DNA of 34,500 nt from Nitrospirota bacterium. GTDB taxonomy: Bacteria > Nitrospirota > Nitrospiria > Nitrospirales > Nitrospiraceae. Made by a program: the position numbers and the translations under genes. Below the pieces are notes generated by a model. It saw only the letters and a program-made list of their open reading frames with translations. It made no database searches and was not told the DNA's origin. Below, in pieces: positions 8,299 to 16,304 of this stretch. Where the stretch lies: NCBI GenBank assembly GCA_016207025.1, contig JACQQM010000096.1, positions 1 to 34,500 on the forward strand, given 5' to 3'. Every line of letters starts with the position of its first letter. The stretch's first letter is position 1.

Positions 8299-9210
8299 AT
8301 GCTTCGGTCGTTGTTCCTGTTCGACATGACATTCTGGCTCTACCTCGCCGCCTTGGGGCTCTACGTGGGCTACGTCTTGGCACGGCGGCCCGGCCTGCAG
8401 TTCGCCCTCGCCGGCCTTCCCACGGCCGGCCCGGAGGGGGAAAGCGGATGGGCGACCCAGATCGGCCAGGTGGCCACGATCGTGACGATCTTTGGATGGG
8501 TGGTCAATACGCTGGCGTTGCTCACACGCGCCTACGAACGCCTGCAGCTCTCCGGCACGTTTGCGCCCTGGTCCAACCAATTCGAGGCGATGGCATATGT
8601 CTCCTGGGCCATCATTCTGGGCTATGTCCTGCTCGAGTTTCGGTACCGCATCAAGGCAATCGGCGCCTTCGTGGTCGGCATCGGCTTCATCGCCATGGGT
8701 GCCGCCTCGTTGCTGCCGTACCGGTATCAGACCGCCGAGCCGCTCGTGCCGGCGCTGAACAGTTATTGGATTTACATCCATGTCTCGGTCACGCTGACCA
8801 GCTACGCGGCGTTTGCAATGGCCGGCGGGTTGGGGATCATGTACCTGCTCAAGGAACGGGCCGAACAGCGCGGCAACCGGTCCGGCGTTCTTGCGGCGTT
8901 TCCGGACTTGGAGACCATCGACGAGCTGGGGTACAAGGCCATCATGGTGGGCTTTCCCCTGCTGGCCTTCGGCATCATTCTCGGGGCGATGTGGGCGAAC
9001 TACGCCTGGGGCGGCTACTGGAGCTGGGATCCGAAAGAAACCTGGTCCTTGATCGTCTGGCTGATTTATGGCGCCTATGTCCATGCGAGGATGAACCGAG
9101 GATGGGAGGGCCGCCGCGCCGCCATTTATGCCATCTTCGGGTTCCTGATGGTCATCTTCTGCTTCTGGGGCGTGAACTTTCTCTTGTCCGGCTTACACGC
9201 CTATGCGTGA
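8299..9210 (+). CDS. ccsA: Cytochrome c maturation protein CcsA (System II)
   Basis: 303 aa from ATG 8299, which has GGAGGG at the ideal distance; an upstream in-frame ATG (8236) would only translate the heptamer array and is rejected. Integral membrane haem-handling protein, partner of ResB. It has about eight hydrophobic segments. The tryptophan-rich haem-binding (WWD) motif is at 237-244 (WGGYWSWD) followed by PKETWSLIVW. Histidines near VHARM and HVSVTLTSY fit conserved haem ligands of the family. The gene is bracketed by heptamer arrays of opposite orientation, and its stop codon lies in the downstream array. Confidence 0.94.
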   Translation: MLRSLFLFDMTFWLYLAALGLYVGYVLARRPGLQFALAGLPTAGPEGESGWATQIGQVATIVTIFGWVVNTLALLTRAYERLQLSGTFAPWSNQFEAMAYVSWAIILGYVLLEFRYRIKAIGAFVVGIGFIAMGAASLLPYRYQTAEPLVPALNSYWIYIHVSVTLTSYAAFAMAGGLGIMYLLKERAEQRGNRSGVLAAFPDLETIDELGYKAIMVGFPLLAFGIILGAMWANYAWGGYWSWDPKETWSLIVWLIYGAYVHARMNRGWEGRRAAIYAIFGFLMVIFCFWGVNFLLSGLHAYA

Positions 9211-9239
9211 CGCGTGAAGCGTGACGAGTGACGCGTGAA
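9205..9239. repeat. Heptamer tandem array (5 x 7 bp) over the ccsA stop codon
   Basis: Units GCGTGAC, GCGTGAA, GCGTGAC, GAGTGAC, GCGTGAA. The first unit contains the TGA of ccsA. It is the inverted orientation of the TTCACG array upstream of ccsA. Confidence 0.8.
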
Positions 9240-9243
9240 AGGT

Positions 9244-9855
9244 ATGGCTGAACAGACCATAGCAGAGCGGACGCAAGAGGAAGCCCCGGCGGCACGATCG
9301 AGGATCATGATCGCCCTGGCGGCTCTGGCCATTCTGGCTTTCGCCTTTGGCGTGGTCTGGCTGCAGAGTTCGAAATACGAGCCTCTCACGGTGGGCAAGA
9401 TCGCGCCGGATTTTGAGCTCCCTGACCTGAACGACAAGGCCATTCGCCTGTCGGACTTCCGCGGCAAGGTGGTGTTTCTCAATTTCTGGGCGACCTGGTG
9501 CAAGCCGTGCCGCGAGGAGATGCCGTCCATGGAGGTGCTGTACAAGAACTTCGAGCAAGACGGTTTGGTCGTGCTGGCGGTCAGCATCGATCGGGTCACG
9601 ACGAAAAAGGATATCCCGCCCTTCGTCAAGGGCCTGAACCTGACGTTCCCCGTCCTCGTGGACTCCTGGGGGCAAACCGACAAGCGCTACAAGCTCATGG
9701 GAGTCCCCGAGACCTACATCATTGATCAGCAGGGCGTTCTCCGAGAAAAAGTGATCGGCCCCAGGGACTGGACCGTGCTGAACAATCTTCAGGTCATCAC
9801 CGGGTTGCTGAAATCCGGCTCCCAGTCTGCGCAGACGGCTCCGCCGGCCACGTGA
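9244..9855 (+). CDS. TlpA/ResA-type membrane-anchored thiol-disulfide oxidoreductase
   Basis: 203 aa from ATG 9244; an in-frame GTG at 9235 lies in the repeat array. A single N-terminal membrane anchor (21-41, IMIALAALAILAFAFGVVW) is followed by a thioredoxin domain with the active site W85-CKPC (86-89), FLNFWATWC, the cis-proline region GVPETYIID and the AhpC/TSA-like start IAPDFELPDL. Such proteins reduce the CXXCH cysteines of apocytochrome c so that haem can be attached. Its position between ccsA and ccdA supports this. It is followed closely by a second TlpA-like gene. Confidence 0.9.
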   Translation: MAEQTIAERTQEEAPAARSRIMIALAALAILAFAFGVVWLQSSKYEPLTVGKIAPDFELPDLNDKAIRLSDFRGKVVFLNFWATWCKPCREEMPSMEVLYKNFEQDGLVVLAVSIDRVTTKKDIPPFVKGLNLTFPVLVDSWGQTDKRYKLMGVPETYIIDQQGVLREKVIGPRDWTVLNNLQVITGLLKSGSQSAQTAPPAT

Positions 9856-9868
9856 TGGGTATGTGAAT

Positions 9869-10435
9869 ATGCGGGGATGGAATCTTCAGGCCGGCCTGCT
9901 GGGGTGCCTGCTGGTGGCCGGCGCCGGATGCGAGGCCGCGCACACCGAGCCCTCTGCCGAGCCGTCGGTGGAGGCAACCCCCATCCAGGAGCGCGCGGGG
10001 CTGAGAGTCGGCTCACCCGCTCCGAATTTCCAGCTCTGGAACCTCGACGGCAAGCCCGTCTCCCTGTCGCAGTATCACGGCAAGGTGGTGTTCATTAATT
10101 TCTGGGCCACCTGGTGTGGGCCGTGCCGGGTAGAGATGCCGGCGATGGAATTGCTGTATCGAGAGTTCAACCGCAATGATTTTGAGATTCTGGCGGTCTC
10201 CACCGATCCCAGGGGCCTGGCGGTGACGCGACCGTTTCAGGAAGAATTAGGCTTGACGTTTCCCATCCTCCACGATTCGGATTTTCGCGTCGGCATCGCC
10301 TACGGAGCCAGAACGCTGCCCATGACCTTTCTGGTGGATCGTCGCGGCATCATCACGCACCGCATCTTCGGAGCGCGGGACTGGCAAAGCCCGGAAGCGC
10401 GCCAGCTCATCCAGAAATTGTTGAAGGCCCGGTAA
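9869..10435 (+). CDS. Second TlpA-like thioredoxin, probable lipoprotein
   Basis: 188 aa from ATG 9869 (GTG 9863 is in frame and possible). The short hydrophobic N-terminus ends in cysteines at 13 and 21 (LLGC, GAGC), suggesting a lipoprotein signal, though neither is a textbook lipobox. The thioredoxin domain carries WCGPC with C83 and C86 and the cis-proline segment RTLPMTFLVD. The active-site dipeptide GP differs from KP in the preceding paralogue, so the two may have different redox potentials or partners. The ccdA start follows two bases after its stop, so CcdA is the likely electron donor. Confidence 0.88.
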   Translation: MRGWNLQAGLLGCLLVAGAGCEAAHTEPSAEPSVEATPIQERAGLRVGSPAPNFQLWNLDGKPVSLSQYHGKVVFINFWATWCGPCRVEMPAMELLYREFNRNDFEILAVSTDPRGLAVTRPFQEELGLTFPILHDSDFRVGIAYGARTLPMTFLVDRRGIITHRIFGARDWQSPEARQLIQKLLKAR

Positions 10436-10437
10436 GC

Positions 10438-11184
10438 GTGGGCGAATCCATCCAGCAGATCTCCCTCTTCGCTGCGTTTACGGCTGGCTTCCTGTCGTTC
10501 GTCTCTCCCTGCGTGCTCCCCCTCGTCCCGTCCTACCTCTCGTATATCACCGGCCTCACGCTGGATCAGCTGTCGGACGCCGCCGAGCGGCATCGATTTC
10601 GGAAGGCCATCGTTGTGAACTCGCTGCTCTTCATCGCGGGGTTCTCAGGCGTGTTCATCGCGTTCGGGGCATCGGCCAGCCTGATCGGCCAGATGCTGAT
10701 CGTGTACCAAGACCATCTGCGGAAACTGGGCGGCTTGCTCATTGTGGTCTTCGGGCTGTACCTGCTGGGGGTGCTGAAGCTGAATTTTCTGACCACCGAA
10801 AAGCGCCTGCACTTCAAGAGCCGCCCCGTCGGCTACCTGGGATCGCTGCTGATCGGCGTCGCGTTTGCAGCCGGGTGGACCCCCTGCGTGGGACCGGTGC
10901 TGGGGACCATCTTGCTGTACGCAAGCACGACCGACGCCTTGACTGATGGGGTGACGCTCCTGGCCTCCTACTCGCTGGGGTTGGGCCTGCCGCTGTTCGC
11001 GACGGCATTGGGAGTGGATCGCTTCCTGGCGTACTTCAAACAGGTCCGGGCCTATCTCTGGGGTGTGTCGGCCGTGAGCGGAGCCTTTCTGGTGATGGTC
11101 GGTGTCATGATCTACGCCAACTCGCTCACTCTGATCACGAGCTTCCTTGAGCGGTATGGCATCGGTTGGTATCTGGGACAGTAA
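10438..11184 (+). CDS. ccdA: CcdA-type membrane thiol-disulfide interchange protein
   Basis: 248 aa, GTG start two bases after the tlpA stop, with no clear ribosome site, which points to translational coupling. Six or more hydrophobic segments. Two conserved cysteine motifs at C25 (FVSPCVLPLVPSY) and C150 (AGWTPCVGP) form the redox pair of the DsbD/CcdA transmembrane domain. It moves electrons from cytoplasmic thioredoxin across the membrane to TlpA-type proteins. Lacks the extra periplasmic domains of DsbD, as expected for CcdA. Confidence 0.94.
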   Translation: MGESIQQISLFAAFTAGFLSFVSPCVLPLVPSYLSYITGLTLDQLSDAAERHRFRKAIVVNSLLFIAGFSGVFIAFGASASLIGQMLIVYQDHLRKLGGLLIVVFGLYLLGVLKLNFLTTEKRLHFKSRPVGYLGSLLIGVAFAAGWTPCVGPVLGTILLYASTTDALTDGVTLLASYSLGLGLPLFATALGVDRFLAYFKQVRAYLWGVSAVSGAFLVMVGVMIYANSLTLITSFLERYGIGWYLGQ

Positions 11185-11196
11185 CCTCTTCGACCC

Positions 11197-12393
11197 ATGC
11201 AGGCATTAGCGGACCCCAAATCGTACGATGTGCTCGTGGTGGGCATGGGCCCGGCCGGCGCGACCGCCGCTTACGAGCTCAGCCGCGCCGGCATGTCGGT
11301 GCTCGGGCTCGAGAAACAATCCCATCCGCGTTATAAGGTGTGCGGCGGGGGGTTGTCGGTCCGCATCGACCAAATCCTGGAGTCGGATTTTAAAGCGGTC
11401 GTCGAGCACACGATCTACGGCGTCCAGTTTACGTATGCGGGCGAGGAGCCGTTCCTCATCGAGTCTCCCAGCCCGATCGCCTACATGGTGATGCGGGACC
11501 GGTTTGACTATCTGCTGGTCGAGAAGGCCCGCCGGGCGGGCACCGAAGTGCATGAAGATGAGCAAGCGGTCGGCTTCGTCCAGTTGCCGGACGGGGTGGA
11601 AGTGATCACGGACAAGGGACGATACCGGACCAAGGTCCTGATCGGCGCGGACGGCGCGAACAGCATCGTCGCCCAACGCCTTTTCCCTCAGCGGCGTCTG
11701 GGCAAGAGGCCCAGTTTGGAAAGTGAAATCGGGATCGGGCAGGCACCGGTGTATCCGGGTGAAGGGAAGGTCCTGATTGATCTGGGAGCCACCGAGAGAG
11801 GCTATGCCTGGATTTTCCCCAAGAAAGAACGCCTCTCGATCGGCGTCGCGGAGTTCCGCGGGCGGGCCTCCAGCCCGAAGGGCGTGTTCGACCGATTCAT
11901 TCGCGATGAAAAAGGACTGGCCAGCATGACGGTGCCCCGGCCTGCCGGGCACCCGTTACCTCTCTATAGCACTCGCGACATGGCGGAGCCGAACGGACTG
12001 GTGAGGCATCGGGCCTTGCTCGTCGGCGACGCAGGACACCTGGTTGACCCGCTGTTCGGGGAAGGCATCTATTACGCGGTTCGATCGGGACAGATGGCGG
12101 CGGCCAGCGTGCTGGGGTCGTTTCACGATCGGCGGCGGAGCTTGCTGGATTACGAGCTGGCGGTCATGCGCGAGATCTACGCCGAGTTCCGGGTCGCGTC
12201 ACGGGTGGCCAGGATTGTGTACACGTTCCCGCGCCTTTGCCACCGCCTCATGCATCGGTACCAGGAGGTGATCAACCTCTATTATGAGGTGCTTCAGGGA
12301 AGGGAAACCTACCAGACCTTCTTCCGCAAAGCGAAAGGGGTCGTCAAAGCCTCGTTCCGCGAACTTCTCCGCGAAACCTTCTCGCTCGGCTAA
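11197..12393 (+). CDS. Geranylgeranyl reductase family flavoprotein
   Basis: 398 aa. FAD-binding Rossmann motif GMGPAGATAAYELSRAG near residues 16-32, conserved CGGGLS near 48-53, and the second FAD motif GDAGHLVDPLFGEGI. These are hallmarks of the GGR/ChlP branch of the p-hydroxybenzoate-hydroxylase-like superfamily, which saturates isoprenoid chains. The substrate here is unknown; isoprenoid side chains of quinones are a reasonable guess. It begins 12 bases after ccdA on the same strand with no obvious ribosome site, so co-transcription is likely. It ends facing bamD. Confidence 0.85.
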   Translation: MQALADPKSYDVLVVGMGPAGATAAYELSRAGMSVLGLEKQSHPRYKVCGGGLSVRIDQILESDFKAVVEHTIYGVQFTYAGEEPFLIESPSPIAYMVMRDRFDYLLVEKARRAGTEVHEDEQAVGFVQLPDGVEVITDKGRYRTKVLIGADGANSIVAQRLFPQRRLGKRPSLESEIGIGQAPVYPGEGKVLIDLGATERGYAWIFPKKERLSIGVAEFRGRASSPKGVFDRFIRDEKGLASMTVPRPAGHPLPLYSTRDMAEPNGLVRHRALLVGDAGHLVDPLFGEGIYYAVRSGQMAAASVLGSFHDRRRSLLDYELAVMREIYAEFRVASRVARIVYTFPRLCHRLMHRYQEVINLYYEVLQGRETYQTFFRKAKGVVKASFRELLRETFSLG

Positions 12394-12466
12394 TGGCCTG
12401 CAGCAGGCAGCAAATAGCCAACAGTTGAACGGTGCTGAATGGAGAGTGAGGGGTGCTGCTCGATCG

Positions 12467-13357
12467 TCAGCACGCAACGCCGAGCCGGCAGAGTGTCGGC
12501 TGCGGAGCAATCACGCCGTTGGAAGTGCTCCGACGCGAGGTGACGGGGGCGACCACTGGGGGCTGGCTTGAGACCTGGGCCTGGGAACCGGTGGCCCGCG
12601 AGAGGGCGACCGGAGCGGCGCCGTTCGGCTGGGCCTCGGACAGGGTGACCGCCTCGGCGGGCCGTCTCGAGTTCAACTCCGCGAGCAGGCGTCGGCTCTC
12701 CTTTGCATATTTGTTCGGATACCGTTCAGCCAGCAGCATCGCCTTCTCTCGCGCCCAGTCGTCTGCTCCCAGATCATTGTAGGTGAGGGCCAGGTAGTAA
12801 AGCGCGTCGGCCGCTACGTCCATCTCCGGATATTGCGTGAGAATGGTTTCGAAACGGTGGGAGGCCGCCAGGTAGGCTTCCCTCCGATAATAGAACTGGC
12901 CGACCAACAAGTGGGCCTGGGCGATCAGTTCGTGACAGGCGTGAATCCTGTCCGTAGCTTCCGCCTCGTGCCGACTGCCTGGGTAGTCTTTGAGGAGCTT
13001 CTGGAACGCCTCCAGTGCCTTGTGCACCGGTTCAGGGTCGCGGTCCACCGTTTTCACCCTCTTGAAATGGCTCTCGCCGAGCTTGAACTGGGCGTACGGA
13101 GCCAGGACGTGAACGCGGTGAAGGTCCAGGAAATGCTGATACTCGATAATCGCTTCGGGGTAGTCTTCTTTTTCAAAGAAGGCCTCGGCCCGTTTCATGA
13201 TGACGTTCGGATCGTAGTTTTTTTCGATCGTGTCGCCGATGAAAATCTGTTCATCGGTGCCGCTCAGGGATTTTGCGCCGGGCGCAGACGGCTTGGGCGC
13301 GCTGGAACACCCAACGGTCAGACTCAGTACCATTGCGAACAGCAGGAGATTTCTCAT
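12467..13357 (-). CDS. bamD: BamD-like outer membrane assembly lipoprotein (YfiO/ComL family)
   Basis: 296 aa from ATG 13357 (GAGG upstream). An upstream in-frame start at 13414 would place the signal peptide internally and is rejected. N-terminal lipoprotein signal ending LTVGC (C17). Residues 50-215 hold TPR-like repeats (AEAFFEKEDYPEAIIEYQHFL, YAQFKLGESHFKR, ASHRFETILTQYP) typical of BamD, which docks on BamA in the outer membrane and helps insert beta-barrels. The last 65 or so residues are a proline/serine/alanine-rich tail not usual for BamD. It is convergent with the flavoprotein gene and divergent from fabH. Confidence 0.85.
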   Translation of the reverse strand: MRNLLLFAMVLSLTVGCSSAPKPSAPGAKSLSGTDEQIFIGDTIEKNYDPNVIMKRAEAFFEKEDYPEAIIEYQHFLDLHRVHVLAPYAQFKLGESHFKRVKTVDRDPEPVHKALEAFQKLLKDYPGSRHEAEATDRIHACHELIAQAHLLVGQFYYRREAYLAASHRFETILTQYPEMDVAADALYYLALTYNDLGADDWAREKAMLLAERYPNKYAKESRRLLAELNSRRPAEAVTLSEAQPNGAAPVALSRATGSQAQVSSQPPVVAPVTSRRSTSNGVIAPQPTLCRLGVAC

Positions 13358-13439
13358 GGTAGGATGCCTCGCGACTGGTTCGGAGCCCTGGGCAAATTTC
13401 CGACACGGTAGCAAATTCGGTCACGAAATGCAACTACGA

Positions 13440-13468
13440 TTGACGCTTAGGGGAGGGCGACCTATAAT
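13440..13468 (+). promoter_or_regulatory. fabH promoter
   Basis: TTGACG (13440-13445), 17 bases, consensus TATAAT (13463-13468). Leader of about 115 bases containing the palindrome ACACCGGTGT (13506-13515), a possible regulator site. Confidence 0.75.
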
Positions 13469-13591
13469 CCCCGCCGGTACGCAACGCAGGCCCTTTCGAT
13501 ACATAACACCGGTGTAACAAGACGGACATGCCAGCGTCACGGACACCGGGCAGAAAACAGTGCCACTTCACCCTGACGACAATGGAGGACC

Positions 13592-14584
13592 GTGCGTCGA
13601 AGCAGGATCGTCGGAACCGGCTCCTATATTCCTGTGAGGGCGGTCAGTAATGGCGAGGTGAGCCAATCGCTTCGCCTCAATTCTGACGCCGTCTACCGAC
13701 GCACAGGCATTCGGGTCCGTCACTGGGCCAGCGACGAGCAGGCGACCTCGCATCTGGCGGAAGAAGCCGCTCGACGGGCAGTCGAGGCCGCGGGAGTGAA
13801 CGCCTCGTCGGTGGATGCCATCTTGATCTCCACGACCTCGCCGGACATGGCGTTCCCTTCCACCGCCTGTCACGTGCAACGGAGCCTGGGCGCATGTGGT
13901 GCTGCGGCATTTGATCTGGCCGCCTCCTGTTCAGGGTTTCTCTACGGCCTTTCGATGGCGGACCGTCTGATCCGGAGCGGGCAGTTCTATTGCTGCCTGG
14001 TCGCGGCGGCGGAGGTCAAGTCCAGATTCCTCGACCTGCAGGATGCCGCAACCGCGATTCTCTTCGGGGATGGGGCGGGGGCGGCCATCCTCGTGGGGGA
14101 TGACGCCGACGCACCTGGACTGCCGCACATCATGGGCGTTCACCTGTACGCCGACGGAGCCCGACACGGCCTCATTCGGGTACCGGCGGGTGGGTCTCGA
14201 CAGCCGTCCAGCCTACAGACCGTCCAAGGGCGATTGCATGCCATTCGCATGCAGGGAGGACCTCTCTATCGGGTCGCGGTCAAGCGGCTGGCCGAGGCGG
14301 TGAAGGACCTCTTCAAAGAGTTCGGCGTTGGCGTGGACGATCTGGGGCAGGCCATCTTCCATCAGGCCAACGGCCGACTTCTAACGGCGTTAGGCAGCCG
14401 GCTGGGGATCCCTCCGCAGAAACTCTTTTCGGTGATCGAACAGTTCGGCAATACCTCCTCGGCGTCCCTGCCGATTGCATTGGATCAGGCGGTCAGGAAC
14501 GGACGTGTTCGCGCCGGGGATCTGGTCCTGCTCGGGACGTTCGGGGGAGGGCTCACGTGGGCGACAGCCCTGTTACGCTGGTAG
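13592..14584 (+). CDS. fabH: 3-oxoacyl-ACP synthase III (FabH/KASIII)
   Basis: 330 aa, GTG start with GGAGG three bases upstream (short spacing). It joins an acyl-CoA, usually acetyl-CoA, to malonyl-ACP, starting fatty-acid synthesis in the cytoplasm. The catalytic triad is visible: C113 (AASCSGF), H257 (FHQAN) and N287 (GNTSSAS). The C-terminal GGGLTWA is also conserved. It stands alone rather than in a fab cluster, so a specialised KASIII-like role cannot be excluded. A strong promoter of its own lies upstream. The PhoU-like gene follows 25 bases later. Confidence 0.9.
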   Translation: MRRSRIVGTGSYIPVRAVSNGEVSQSLRLNSDAVYRRTGIRVRHWASDEQATSHLAEEAARRAVEAAGVNASSVDAILISTTSPDMAFPSTACHVQRSLGACGAAAFDLAASCSGFLYGLSMADRLIRSGQFYCCLVAAAEVKSRFLDLQDAATAILFGDGAGAAILVGDDADAPGLPHIMGVHLYADGARHGLIRVPAGGSRQPSSLQTVQGRLHAIRMQGGPLYRVAVKRLAEAVKDLFKEFGVGVDDLGQAIFHQANGRLLTALGSRLGIPPQKLFSVIEQFGNTSSASLPIALDQAVRNGRVRAGDLVLLGTFGGGLTWATALLRW

Positions 14585-14609
14585 TCGATTCAGAGGAGCG
14601 TGTGACACT

Positions 14610-15227
14610 ATGTTCGGTCTGATCCCACAAGAAGCCGCATTTTTCGAGCTGTTTCGGCGAGCCGCCCACAACATGATTGAGGGCAGTCGGTTGCTCAAGG
14701 GCATGATGGAGGACTTTCGAAATCCGGTGGAGCAGGCCCGTCGCATCAAGGACGTTGAACATATCGGGGACGGGATTACCCATGACATCGCGCTCAAACT
14801 CAACCAGACCTTTATCACCCCGCTCGATCGCGAAGATATCTACGGGCTGGCCAGCGCCCTCGACGACATTCTGGACCTGGTTGAGGCGGTGTCCGATCGG
14901 TTTGTGGTGTTTAAGGTGAGTCGGCCGACCGAGGCATCCATCAAGCTGGCCAATATTCTGTATCAGTCGGCTGTAGCGGTCGGCACCGGCATTGATCTGC
15001 TGGGCAAACAGCATGCCGCGATTACCGAATGCTGTGTGCAGGTGAACAGCCTGGAAAACGAAGCGGACCGGGTGACACGGGATGCGATTTCTACCCTGTT
15101 CGAGGAGGAAAAAGATCCCATTGCGGTCATCAAATGGAAAGAAATTTACGAGAATTTCGAAGAGGGCACGGATCGCTGCGAGGATGTGGCCAACATTCTC
15201 GAACGCATCGCGTTGAAGCACTTCTGA
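14610..15227 (+). CDS. PhoU-like (DUF47) Pit accessory protein
   Basis: 205 aa from ATG 14610, with AGGAG about 12 bases upstream. The longer frame from 14475 overlaps fabH and is rejected. All-helical DUF47 protein: start FGLIPQEAAFFELF, then IKDVEHIGDGITHDI and NSLENEADRVTRDAI, carrying the E/D-rich metal-binding pattern of PhoU relatives. Such genes commonly precede Pit permeases and are thought to modulate them. Here the Pit gene follows 84 bases downstream on the same strand. Confidence 0.9.
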   Translation: MFGLIPQEAAFFELFRRAAHNMIEGSRLLKGMMEDFRNPVEQARRIKDVEHIGDGITHDIALKLNQTFITPLDREDIYGLASALDDILDLVEAVSDRFVVFKVSRPTEASIKLANILYQSAVAVGTGIDLLGKQHAAITECCVQVNSLENEADRVTRDAISTLFEEEKDPIAVIKWKEIYENFEEGTDRCEDVANILERIALKHF

Positions 15228-15311
15228 CGACACCTGCCGGATAGCCGGCCGCCGCGCCATATCTGATCGATCATCTGAACCCAATGCGGAAGGGGCTCAT
15301 GAGGGTGATCC

Positions 15312-16304
15312 ATGTCTGACCTCACCGGGATGCTGTTGCTGGTGGTCGCGCTCGCGCTGCTCTTCGACTTCACGAATGGCTGGCACGACAGCGCCAATGC
15401 AATCGCCACCGTCGTCTCGACTCGCGTGTTGAGCCCTATGACCGCGGTGTTGATGGCCGGGCTCTTAAACGTGGCCGGCGCGTTCATGTCCACCGCGGTC
15501 GCCAGGATGGTCGGCGCTGGCATCGTGGATCCCGGCGCCGTGACGCAGGGCATGGTTGCCTCCGCGTTGGGCGGGGCGATCCTGTGGAACCTGTGCACCC
15601 TCATGATGGGGCTACCCACCAGTTCATCCCATGCCTTGATCGGGGGACTGGTGGGATCCGCGCTGGTGCATGGCGGCGTGGCGGTGGTCAAATTCTCAGG
15701 GCTGCGGTCCGTCCTGGAGGCCATGATCCTCTCGCCGCTGTTCGGGTTCGTGATCGGACTGGCGCTGATGGTGCTGATTACCTGGACATTCTTCCGTGTT
15801 CCGCGGAGCTTTGCGACCTGGTTGTTCAGCCGCCTGCAACTCGTCTCGGCCAGCTTCATGGCGTTTAGCCACGGGGCCAATGACGCTCAAAAAGCCATGG
15901 GCATCATTACGCTGGCATTGCTGTCGTCAGGACAGATCACGAGCCCGGAGGTCCCAGCCTGGGTGATTGCGGTCTGCGCCCTCGCGATGGGCCTCGGCAC
16001 CGCGATCGGGGGGTGGAAGATCGTCCGGACGCTGGGGATGCGTATCTTGACCTTGGAGCCGGTGCACGGCTTTGCGGCGGAGACGGGCGCGGCGGCCGTA
16101 CTGCTGGCGACGGCGCATATCGGCTTGCCGGTCAGCACCACCCATACGATCACCTCGTCTGTGATGGGCGTGGGGGTGGTGAAGCGGTTCTCGGCGGTTC
16201 GTTGGGGGGTCACCGCCCGGATCGTGTACGCCTGGGTGTTTACGCTTCCCGGCGCGGGCCTCCTGGCGGCGCTGATCTACGTTGGGTTTTCCCGATGGAG
16301 TTGA
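15312..16304 (+). CDS. pit: Low-affinity inorganic phosphate permease (PiT family)
   Basis: 330 aa, ATG with GAGGGTGATCC upstream. Cation-coupled phosphate uptake across the cytoplasmic membrane. The duplicated PiT signature is seen twice: FDFTNGWHDSANAIAT near 16-31 and FSHGANDAQKAMGI near 187-200. LPTSSSHALIGG and LPVSTTHTITSSVMG are the matching second motifs. About ten hydrophobic segments. Paired with the DUF47 gene upstream. Its last 28 bases overlap the 3' end of phoR on the other strand. Confidence 0.94.
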   Translation: MSDLTGMLLLVVALALLFDFTNGWHDSANAIATVVSTRVLSPMTAVLMAGLLNVAGAFMSTAVARMVGAGIVDPGAVTQGMVASALGGAILWNLCTLMMGLPTSSSHALIGGLVGSALVHGGVAVVKFSGLRSVLEAMILSPLFGFVIGLALMVLITWTFFRVPRSFATWLFSRLQLVSASFMAFSHGANDAQKAMGIITLALLSSGQITSPEVPAWVIAVCALAMGLGTAIGGWKIVRTLGMRILTLEPVHGFAAETGAAAVLLATAHIGLPVSTTHTITSSVMGVGVVKRFSAVRWGVTARIVYAWVFTLPGAGLLAALIYVGFSRWS

